13,400 nucleotides of DNA. Origin: GCA-2862585 sp963991165 (GTDB taxonomy: Bacteria; Bacteroidota; Bacteroidia; Flavobacteriales; UBA7312). The stretch spans positions 1 through 13,400 of the forward strand of contig CAXDOW010000050.1 of NCBI GenBank assembly GCA_963991165.1, given 5' to 3'. The position numbers were made by a program, and so were the translations under genes. Below are positions 1 through 6,057 of the stretch, piece by piece. Each line of letters opens with the position of its first letter. Positions within the stretch are counted from its first letter, which is position 1. The notes beneath the pieces are model-generated. The model saw only the letters and a list, made by a program, of their open reading frames with translations. It did no database searches and was not told the DNA's origin.

Positions 1-833
1 AATTATATGTTTGGTTTATAGAACAACACCCCATTTTTCAGGCCTTGTTGGCTGGGTTATTTACTTGGGGTCTAACCGCATTGGGTGCAGCGTTGGTCGT
101 TTTTTTCAATAAGACCAATCGAAAATTACTTGACGCCTCTCTTGGTTTTACGGGTGGAGTTATGATAGCAGCCAGTTTTTGGTCATTATTATCGCCAGCA
201 ATAAGCTATGTAGAAATGCAAAATGAAATGGGCACTTCCAATCTTCCCTCATGGTTCCCACCGGCCATTGGATTTTTTATGGGGGCTATATTTTTATTTT
301 GGCTAGACAAAATTATTCCTCACCTGCACCTATTCAAAAAAGTGGAAGATGCCGAAGGATATCCAACCAAGTGGAAGAAAACAATTCTGTTAGTTTTAGC
401 CATAGCTCTGCATAATATTCCTGAGGGATTAGCCGTTGGCGTGGCATTTGGTGCTATTGCTCACGGAATACCTGGTTTTGAAATTGGCGCAGCTATTGCT
501 TTAGCCATTGGAATAGGTATTCAGAATTTCCCTGAGGGCTTTGCTGTTTCCATGCCCTTGAGACGACATGGGGCTAGTCGATGGAAGAGCTGGAAATGGG
601 GTCAGATGTCAGCCATAGTAGAACCCATTTTTGCCATTATTGGTGCCGCAACAGTCATGTATGCCTTGCCTGTTTTACCTTATGCTTTGGCGTTTGCCGC
701 TGGTGCCATGATTTTTATTGTGGTGGAGGAAGTGATACCTGAAAGTCAAAGTGGTGGAAATACTGATATTGCCACTATGGGCTTAATTGCTGGTTTTATA
801 GTAATGATGATTTTGGATGTGGCTCTAGGATAA
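1..833 (+). CDS. ZIP-family divalent metal ion transporter (GufA-like), 5' end outside window
   Basis: Predicted inner-membrane permease that moves zinc or related divalent cations into the cytoplasm. The reading frame is open from base 3 to the TAA at 831-833 with no ATG inside the window. The residues before the TTG at 45 (ending EQHPIFQAL, then LAGLFTWG) look like normal ZIP N-terminal sequence, so the true start is probably just left of the window and the TTG is not the start. About eight hydrophobic segments are visible. Counting from the TTG, HNIPEG at 123-128 and NFPEG at 161-165 are the paired metal-binding motifs of TM4 and TM5 in ZIP proteins. A histidine-containing stretch (IIPHLHLFKK) lies in the loop before TM4, and a VVEEVIPES motif comes near the end. 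smpB follows after 21 bases, so the two are probably co-transcribed. Metal specificity cannot be read from sequence. Confidence 0.92.
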   Translation, partial: LYVWFIEQHPIFQALLAGLFTWGLTALGAALVVFFNKTNRKLLDASLGFTGGVMIAASFWSLLSPAISYVEMQNEMGTSNLPSWFPPAIGFFMGAIFLFWLDKIIPHLHLFKKVEDAEGYPTKWKKTILLVLAIALHNIPEGLAVGVAFGAIAHGIPGFEIGAAIALAIGIGIQNFPEGFAVSMPLRRHGASRWKSWKWGQMSAIVEPIFAIIGAATVMYALPVLPYALAFAAGAMIFIVVEEVIPESQSGGNTDIATMGLIAGFIVMMILDVALG

Positions 834-854
834 AATCCGTACCTTCGCTCCATC

Positions 855-1298
855 ATGAAGTCGGTAAATATCCAAAATAAGAAAGCCCGTTTTGAATACC
901 AACTACTAGACAAATTTGTAGCAGGGTTACAATTGACTGGAACGGAGATCAAGTCCATACGTTTGAGTAAGGCCTCAATTACCGAGTCGTATTGTACGTT
1001 CAAAGAGGATGAACTTTTTATAATTGGCATGAATATAGAAGAATACTCTCATGGCACTTATGCTAATCATCAACCCAAACGCGACAGAAAATTGCTCTTA
1101 AACCGACAAGAACTCAACAAAATTCAGAAAAAATTGAATGACGTAGGACTAACCGTTGTTCCTCTCAAATTATTTTTGAACGAAAAAGGTTGGGCAAAAC
1201 TCGACATTGCTGTTGCCAAAGGAAAAAAACTACACGACAAACGCCACACCATAAAAGATAGAGACATTCAAAGAGATATGGATAGAGCTAGAAAATAA
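855..1298 (+). CDS. smpB: SsrA-binding protein SmpB
   Basis: Small RNA-binding protein that delivers alanyl-tmRNA to stalled ribosomes for trans-translation and tagging of incomplete proteins. The 147 residues match the whole family, which is usually about 150-160. The conserved start of the OB-like barrel is present (NKKARFEYQLLDKFVAGLQLTGTEIKS in outline, residues 8-34), as are the EYSHGTYANHQPKRDRKLLL region (about 63-82), the GWAKLDIAVAKGKKLHDKR block (about 112-130) and a basic C-terminal tail ending DMDRARK that enters the ribosomal mRNA channel. The start is the ATG at 855; the adjacent MKSVNIQNKKA reads as a normal N terminus. It lies 21 bases after the ZIP gene and is followed at once by a strong hairpin terminator. 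The tmRNA gene itself is not in this window. Confidence 0.97.
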   Translation: MKSVNIQNKKARFEYQLLDKFVAGLQLTGTEIKSIRLSKASITESYCTFKEDELFIIGMNIEEYSHGTYANHQPKRDRKLLLNRQELNKIQKKLNDVGLTVVPLKLFLNEKGWAKLDIAVAKGKKLHDKRHTIKDRDIQRDMDRARK

Positions 1299-1324
1299 AA
1301 AAGCCCCTCAAATGAGGGGCTTTT
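1299..1324. terminator. Bidirectional intrinsic terminator between smpB and dnaK
   Basis: A near-perfect hairpin starts directly after the smpB stop codon: AAAAGCCCCTCA, then AA, then TGAGGGGCTTTT. The GC core is GCCCCTC (1303-1309) and GAGGGGC (1314-1320) around an AAAT loop, extended by A/T pairs that supply a U run on both strands. smpB and dnaK converge here, so one element can end both transcripts. Confidence 0.9.
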
Positions 1325-1350
1325 ACAATTTTAAGAAAATAAGAAACGAA

Positions 1351-3252
1351 TTATTTATCGTCTTTTACTTCTTCAAAGTCAACATCGGTTACGTCATCAG
1401 GACCACCTTCCGATTTGTTATCACCCCCCTCTTGGGTAGGTTGTTGCTCTTGAGTGGCTTTATACATTTCCTCAGAAGCGGCAGTCCAAGCCGTATTGAT
1501 GGTTTCCATAGCAGAGTCAATAGCAGCCAAGTCTTTACTTTCGTGGGCTTTTTTCAAGCCCTCCAGTGCCTCTTCGATTGGCTTCTTTTTATCGTCCGAT
1601 AATTTATCGCCATAGTCTTTGAGTTGCTTTTCGGTCTGAAAAATCATTGCATCGGCTGCATTGACTTTTTCCACTTGTTCTTTGGCTTGCTTGTCGGCAT
1701 CGGCATTGGCTTCAGCTTCCTTTTTCATGCGTTCGATTTCATCGTCAGACAATCCTGAGGAGGCCTCAATTTTAATGGTTTGCTCTTTGCCAGTGGCTTT
1801 GTCTTTGGCCGACACATTTAGAATACCGTTGGCATCGATATCAAAAGTTACTTCAATTTGTGGTACGCCTCGTGGTGCAGGGGGAATATCAGCTAGCTGA
1901 AAACGTCCAATGGTTTTATTATCAGCAGACATAGGTCTTTCGCCTTGAAGTACATGAATATCTACTGCTGGTTGATTGTCGGCTGCTGTAGAAAACACTT
2001 CCGACTTCTTTGTGGGAATGGTGGTGTTTGATTCTATCAGTTTGGTCATTACCCCACCCATAGTTTCTATACCTAAAGATAGTGGCGTGACATCTAGCAA
2101 GAGAACATCTTTCACATCGCCTGTCAACACCCCACCTTGAATGGCAGCACCAATAGCTACTACTTCATCTGGATTAACACCCTTTGAGGGTTCTTTACCA
2201 AAAAACTCCTTGACTATGGTTTGAATAGCAGGGATACGCGTGGATCCTCCAACAAGAATGACTTCATCGATATCACTCGCAGAAAGACCAGCATCCTTGA
2301 GTGCTTGTTTGCACGGTTGAATAGTTGCTTGAATCAATTTATCAGCTAATTTTTCAAACTGAGCACGTGTCAAAGTTCTTACTAAGTGCTTTGGTCCAGA
2401 GGCCGTTGCCGTTATATAAGGCAAGTTGATTTCCGTTTGAGCACTAGATGACAATTCAACCTTAGCTTTTTCAGCCGCTTCTTTCAATCGCTGAAGTGCC
2501 ATTGGATCTTTTCGTAAGTCCATATTTTCTTCGGACTTAAATTCTTCGGCCATCCAGTCGATGAGAACTTGGTCAAAATCATCACCTCCCAAATGCGTAT
2601 CGCCATTAGTTGATTTTACTTCAAAAACACCATCACCTAATTCCAAGATGGAAATATCAAAAGTACCACCTCCGAGGTCAAAAACAGCGATGGTTTGATC
2701 TTTATCGGACTTATCCAATCCGTAAGCTAAAGCCGCTGCGGTGGGCTCATTGATAATCCGACTAACCTTGAGCCCGGCTACTTCACCAGCTTCTTTGGTG
2801 GCTTGTCGTTGTGCGTCGTTAAAATAGGCCGGTACAGTAACAACAGCTTCTTTGACCTCTTGACCTAAATAATCCTCGGCTGTTTTCTTCATTTTTTGAA
2901 GAATCATAGCGGATATTTCTTGAGGAGTATATTTTCTATCATCAATTTGTACGCGGGGGGTATCGTTATCTCCTTTCACAACAGAATAAGGCACTCTTTC
3001 GGCTTCTTTTTTCACATTTGAAAACGATTCTCCCATAAAACGCTTGATGGAAGCAATAGTTTTTTGTGGATTAGTAATGGCTTGTCTTTTGGCCGGATCG
3101 CCCACTTTTCGTTCGCCGCCTTCTACAAAGGCCACGATGGAAGGGGTGGTACGTTTCCCTTCACTATTAGGAATAACCACTGGCTCATTTCCCTCCATTA
3201 CTGAGACACACGAATTGGTGGTTCCTAAATCAATTCCAATTATTTTACTCAT
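1351..3252 (-). CDS. dnaK: Molecular chaperone DnaK (Hsp70)
   Basis: ATP-dependent cytosolic chaperone that binds exposed hydrophobic segments of client proteins together with DnaJ and GrpE. The 633 residues are a normal full length. The nucleotide-binding domain (about 1-380) has IDLGTTNS at 7-14, FDLGGGTFD at 191-199 and LVGGSTRIP at 333-341. The interdomain linker is DVLLLDVTP (382-390). The substrate-binding beta domain runs to about 500 and includes the LQGER and FDIDANGILNVSA segments. The helical lid covers about 500-600. A low-complexity Gly/Asp/Glu tail ends FEEVKDDK, close to the EEVK tail that contacts partners in other DnaK proteins. The start is ATG (3252-3250) after an A-rich leader. 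grpE and dnaJ are not adjacent. The upstream lipoprotein gene is on the same strand 108 bases away, but a separate promoter is likely. Confidence 0.98.
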   Translation of the reverse strand: MSKIIGIDLGTTNSCVSVMEGNEPVVIPNSEGKRTTPSIVAFVEGGERKVGDPAKRQAITNPQKTIASIKRFMGESFSNVKKEAERVPYSVVKGDNDTPRVQIDDRKYTPQEISAMILQKMKKTAEDYLGQEVKEAVVTVPAYFNDAQRQATKEAGEVAGLKVSRIINEPTAAALAYGLDKSDKDQTIAVFDLGGGTFDISILELGDGVFEVKSTNGDTHLGGDDFDQVLIDWMAEEFKSEENMDLRKDPMALQRLKEAAEKAKVELSSSAQTEINLPYITATASGPKHLVRTLTRAQFEKLADKLIQATIQPCKQALKDAGLSASDIDEVILVGGSTRIPAIQTIVKEFFGKEPSKGVNPDEVVAIGAAIQGGVLTGDVKDVLLLDVTPLSLGIETMGGVMTKLIESNTTIPTKKSEVFSTAADNQPAVDIHVLQGERPMSADNKTIGRFQLADIPPAPRGVPQIEVTFDIDANGILNVSAKDKATGKEQTIKIEASSGLSDDEIERMKKEAEANADADKQAKEQVEKVNAADAMIFQTEKQLKDYGDKLSDDKKKPIEEALEGLKKAHESKDLAAIDSAMETINTAWTAASEEMYKATQEQQPTQEGGDNKSEGGPDDVTDVDFEEVKDDK

Positions 3253-3298
3253 TTTATAACTTTTTTGTGATTTGCATTATTACGCTTTAAGTTAGATG

Positions 3299-3332
3299 CA
3301 AAGGGTATGCCAAAGAATCAAAAGGTGTCAAA
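3299..3332 (-). promoter_or_regulatory. Candidate dnaK promoter, Bacteroidota-type
   Basis: On the minus strand, a TTTG (3332-3329) within a T run is separated by 21 bases from TACCCTTTG (3307-3299). The known Bacteroidota consensus is TTTG, a spacer of about 19, then TAnnTTTG; this -7 box carries one extra base between TA and TTTG. The implied leader is about 40 nt. I see no CIRCE inverted repeat (TTAGCACTC type), so any heat-shock control would have to act through something else. Confidence 0.4.
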
Positions 3333-3345
3333 AAATCAGAAATAT

Positions 3346-3358
3346 TGCCAATATGGCA
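3346..3358. repeat. Short inverted repeat between the lipoprotein gene and dnaK
   Basis: TGCCA (3346-3350), ATA, TGGCA (3354-3358) form a perfect 5-bp inverted repeat starting 2 bases past the stop codon of the minus-strand lipoprotein gene and just upstream of the candidate dnaK -33 box. On the minus strand a T-rich stretch follows, but only after about a dozen bases, so it is a poor intrinsic terminator. It could be a weak terminator, an operator or chance. Confidence 0.25.
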
Positions 3359-3360
3359 GT

Positions 3361-4416
3361 TTAGGGCTCAATAAAGTTGAGTTGGTTGGTCAAATCACCA
3401 TTAGCTAGTTCTATGAGTGACATCACATCAAGAGATTTACCTGTTTGTTGAGCATGAAGCCTTGAGGAAAATACACCACGGCCATTTTCAATATTGGTAT
3501 AAGTGGGCGGGTCTTGAAATAGAACATTGGGTAAATTATTTATTTCAATGTATTGAGCGACTTCGTTACCTCCCACGATAAATAAAAAGTCAACACCTCC
3601 CAACCAGTAGTCAAATTCAGGGGAGCCATCTTTTAATTCTTTAGCGTTTATACGTTGAACATTGGGGTCTAGTGGAATCGAATTAGCCACAAAATAATAA
3701 AAACTTTCTCCAGTTATGTACAACTCCATAGATGAACCTCCCGAAAGATCGGGTGCGTACATTTGAGGGAATTGATTATCAATATAAAGGCGTTGTACCT
3801 CTCCTGTGTTTAGGTTTTTTTCGTAGTAGTAAAAACGCAAAAATGGCTTGTATATCTTCCCACTTCTTGATGACGACCAAGCCAGTTTATGACGACGGTA
3901 CTCATTATTTTTGAAAAATTTTATCTCATCAGAAAAACCAGGGCTAATTTCTAAGGGCTCTACCAATCGTGTTTGAGAACGAGCCTCGTAAGCTGTTTGA
4001 GGATTGTGAATATATAAATGATAGATTAACGATTCATCCAATGTTTCTGTCGTGATGTATTCCACCGAATATTCGGTAGAAAAAATAGTATCGAAACCCA
4101 TATTGAAGCGACTATCTGTTAATTGATAGTCCAAGGAAATGCGTTGAATAGTATCGCCATCGTCATTCAAACCGTAAAGAAAAACGTCTATTTCATTGTC
4201 GGCATAGTAAAACGAGTCTGGTTCTTGTGCCATTTCGTAGGCACTTTGTTGTCCCAAGAAAGCTTTGTATATAATCACCCTTTGAGTATCTACCGTTTGG
4301 TCTAACAAGCCATAGACTACCGCCGTTTCTTTCCAAGGGGCATTGACTTCAAAGTCCGTTTCACATGAAAATAAGAATACGGTGGCTATCAGTAAATATA
4401 AAAGGGTGCTTTTCAC
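3361..4416 (-). CDS. Predicted cell-envelope lipoprotein of unknown function (DUF4249-like)
   Basis: A 351-residue exported protein. The N terminus is a typical lipoprotein signal: positive MK, hydrophobic LLYLLIATVFLF, then a lipobox ending at Cys18 followed by acidic residues (CETDFE). Acidic residues after the cysteine fit Bacteroidota lipoproteins that reach the cell surface, but that is inference. After the anchor comes AVVYGLLDQTVDTQRVIIYKAFLG (about 32-55), a beta-rich body with many aromatic residues, and near the C terminus YTNIENGRGVFSSR (about 309-322). This layout resembles DUF4249-type lipoproteins, which often accompany TonB-dependent receptors; no such receptor is nearby and the family match is by eye only. 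The start is GTG at 4416-4414: an in-frame stop lies only eight codons upstream with no ATG or TTG between. Biological role is unknown. Confidence 0.85.
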   Translation of the reverse strand: MKSTLLYLLIATVFLFSCETDFEVNAPWKETAVVYGLLDQTVDTQRVIIYKAFLGQQSAYEMAQEPDSFYYADNEIDVFLYGLNDDGDTIQRISLDYQLTDSRFNMGFDTIFSTEYSVEYITTETLDESLIYHLYIHNPQTAYEARSQTRLVEPLEISPGFSDEIKFFKNNEYRRHKLAWSSSRSGKIYKPFLRFYYYEKNLNTGEVQRLYIDNQFPQMYAPDLSGGSSMELYITGESFYYFVANSIPLDPNVQRINAKELKDGSPEFDYWLGGVDFLFIVGGNEVAQYIEINNLPNVLFQDPPTYTNIENGRGVFSSRLHAQQTGKSLDVMSLIELANGDLTNQLNFIEP

Positions 4417-4421
4417 ATTTG

Positions 4422-4429
4422 CAAATTTA
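4422..4429 (-). promoter_or_regulatory. Candidate -7 box for the lipoprotein gene
   Basis: TAAATTTG on the minus strand (4429-4422) matches the Bacteroidota -7 consensus TAnnTTTG exactly. It ends only 5 bases before the GTG start, so transcription would begin at or very near the start codon and give an mRNA with almost no leader. No good TTTG lies 17-23 bases upstream, which weakens the call. Confidence 0.35.
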
Positions 4430-4509
4430 GGATTTTAATTTTGTTTTATCACTCTGTTTCTGTAAATGAATTAGAACGCTTTTCTATTTTGATATTTTCT
4501 AAAACTGTC

Positions 4510-4543
4510 TTTTCAATAATAAAAATGTAAATAGGTATATTTG
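4510..4543 (+). promoter_or_regulatory. Candidate panB promoter, Bacteroidota-type
   Basis: TATATTTG (4536-4543) matches the TAnnTTTG -7 consensus exactly. A TTTTC run (4510-4514), a weak stand-in for the -33 TTTG, sits 21 bases upstream. The box ends 21 bases before the panB ATG, giving a short leader of about 15 nt. It is the only such box I see on the plus strand of the 148-base divergent intergenic region. Confidence 0.5.
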
Positions 4544-4564
4544 ACGAACTAATTGAGATAATCA

Positions 4565-5383
4565 ATGACTGATAAACAAAAGGTTTACAAGAAAATCACT
4601 ACCCATTCGCTACTAGAGATGAAGCAGAATAAGGAAAAGATATCCATGCTGACAGCTTATGATTATACGTTAGCAAAAATTGTCGATTCTGGAGGCATAG
4701 ATGTCATTTTGGTAGGGGACTCTGCTTCAAATGTGATGGCCGGTCATGAAACCACCTTGCCCATTACACTGGATCAAATGATTTATCACACGGCCTCAGT
4801 AGTGAGAGCTGTGGACAGAGCTTTAATAGTAGCCGACATGCCCTTTGGAACATACCAAGGAAACTCAAAAGAAGCACTAAATTCTGCTATTCGCATAATG
4901 AAGGAAACAGGAGCACACTCGGTAAAATTGGAAGGTGGTAGTGAAATTTTAGAATCTATAGAACGTATTCTAACGGCAGGAATTCCCGTTATGGGTCACC
5001 TTGGATTAACACCTCAATCGATATATAAATTTGGGACATATACCGTCCGTGCTAAAGAAGAGGAAGAATCAAAAAAACTAATAGAAGATGCCTTGCTTTT
5101 AGAAAAAGCAGGTTGTTTTGCCATTGTTCTTGAAAAAATTCCAGCCCAATTAGCCAAGAAAGTGGCCCAAAAGTTAAGCATTCCAATCATTGGTATTGGC
5201 GCTGGTAACGAAGTCGATGGTCAAGTGTTGGTACTACACGATATGATAGGTATGACCCATGAGTTTAATCCGCGTTTTCTAAGAAGGTATTTAAACCTTT
5301 ATCAAGATATTAAGGGGGCTGTCAAACAATATGTCTCCGATGTTAAAACACTAGAGTTCCCTAACGAAAAAGAACAGTACTGA
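4565..5383 (+). CDS. panB: 3-methyl-2-oxobutanoate hydroxymethyltransferase (ketopantoate hydroxymethyltransferase)
   Basis: Cytosolic first enzyme of the pantoate branch of pantothenate/CoA synthesis. It transfers a hydroxymethyl group from 5,10-methylene-tetrahydrofolate to alpha-ketoisovalerate. The 272 residues cover the family, a (beta/alpha)8 barrel usually of about 260-280. Visible signatures are MLTAYDYTLAK (28-38), LVGDSASNVMAGHETTLPIT (49-68), VADMPFGTY (89-97), VKLEGG (120-125), PVMGHLGLTPQS (141-152) and IIGIGAGNEVDGQVLVLHD (208-226). By alignment to E. coli PanB, Asp52 and Asp91 should bind Mg2+, Lys121 and Glu123 shape the site, and Glu190 is the catalytic acid/base; all are present. 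The stop codon TGA shares its A with the ATG of the next gene, so the pair is almost certainly one operon. The rest of the pathway (panC, panD, panE) is not here. Confidence 0.97.
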   Translation: MTDKQKVYKKITTHSLLEMKQNKEKISMLTAYDYTLAKIVDSGGIDVILVGDSASNVMAGHETTLPITLDQMIYHTASVVRAVDRALIVADMPFGTYQGNSKEALNSAIRIMKETGAHSVKLEGGSEILESIERILTAGIPVMGHLGLTPQSIYKFGTYTVRAKEEEESKKLIEDALLLEKAGCFAIVLEKIPAQLAKKVAQKLSIPIIGIGAGNEVDGQVLVLHDMIGMTHEFNPRFLRRYLNLYQDIKGAVKQYVSDVKTLEFPNEKEQY

Positions 5384-6057
5384 TGATTGACGTCCTTTAT
5401 GAGGATAATCACATCATAGCCGTCAACAAAAAACCCTCTGACATTGTTCAGGGTGATAAGACGGGTGACACTCCACTTTCAGAATACGTGAAAGATTTCC
5501 TTGTTGAGAAATACCAAAAGAAAGGTCACGCTTTTTTAGGAGTCGTACATCGATTAGACAGACCTGTGAGTGGAGTGGTGGTATTTGCCAAAACAAGCAA
5601 AGCTCTCAGTCGTCTAAACCAACTCTTTAGAGAGAAAAATGTCAAAAAAACCTATTGGGCCGTGGTCAAAAATAAACCTCCTAAAACGAGCGACACCCTC
5701 ATTCATTTTCTTTTAAAAAATCAGGTTAAAAATAAATCTTTTGCCTTTTTAAGAGAAGAAAAAAAGGCATTACGTTCTGAGTTAAGCTACAAACTCTTAA
5801 AATCACTCGAGCGTTATTACTTGTTAGAAGTTAATCCAAAAACAGGACGACACCATCAGATTAGAGTCCAATTATCCAAAATAGGATGCCCCATCAAAGG
5901 TGACTTAAAATATGGCTTTGACAGAAGCAACAAAAATGCTAGTATTCATTTACATGCTAGAAGTATTGAGTTTATTCATCCAATTAAAAAAGAAGCGATT
6001 TGTATCATCGCACCAACTCCTGAAGACAACATTTGGTTGGCGTGTGAAAAAAATTAA
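5383..6057 (+). CDS. RluA-family pseudouridine synthase
   Basis: Predicted enzyme converting specific uridines in rRNA or tRNA to pseudouridine. The 224 residues consist of the catalytic domain alone, with no N-terminal S4 RNA-binding domain. The RluA signature HRLDRPVSG is at 56-64, with Asp59 the expected catalytic aspartate. Other family motifs are YEDNHIIAVNKKPSDI near the start (6-21, the usual PxGxxx loop reading KKPSDIVQG), KKTYWAVV (88-95), TGRHHQIRVQL (154-164) and IKGDLKYG (171-178). The start ATG overlaps the panB stop (TGATG), implying translational coupling. The TAA stop lies in a TTAA shared with the stop of converging priA. The modified uridine cannot be told from sequence; small S4-less members of this family act on 23S rRNA or tRNA. 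Confidence 0.93.
   Translation: MIDVLYEDNHIIAVNKKPSDIVQGDKTGDTPLSEYVKDFLVEKYQKKGHAFLGVVHRLDRPVSGVVVFAKTSKALSRLNQLFREKNVKKTYWAVVKNKPPKTSDTLIHFLLKNQVKNKSFAFLREEKKALRSELSYKLLKSLERYYLLEVNPKTGRHHQIRVQLSKIGCPIKGDLKYGFDRSNKNASIHLHARSIEFIHPIKKEAICIIAPTPEDNIWLACEKN

Noticed and set aside
746..1030. Minus-strand open frame of about 94 codons across the ZIP/smpB junction
   Set aside because: It lies antisense to two well-supported genes, has no recognisable family and its composition is that of a shadow frame.
1312..1602. Plus-strand open frame of about 96 codons starting in the terminator
   Set aside because: It is antisense to the end of dnaK, and its apparent start overlaps the hairpin of the terminator. 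No family features are visible.
4417..4564. Riboswitch or attenuator ahead of panB
   Set aside because: The region is AT-rich with no conserved aptamer-like stems and the candidate leader is only about 15 nt, too short for a riboswitch.
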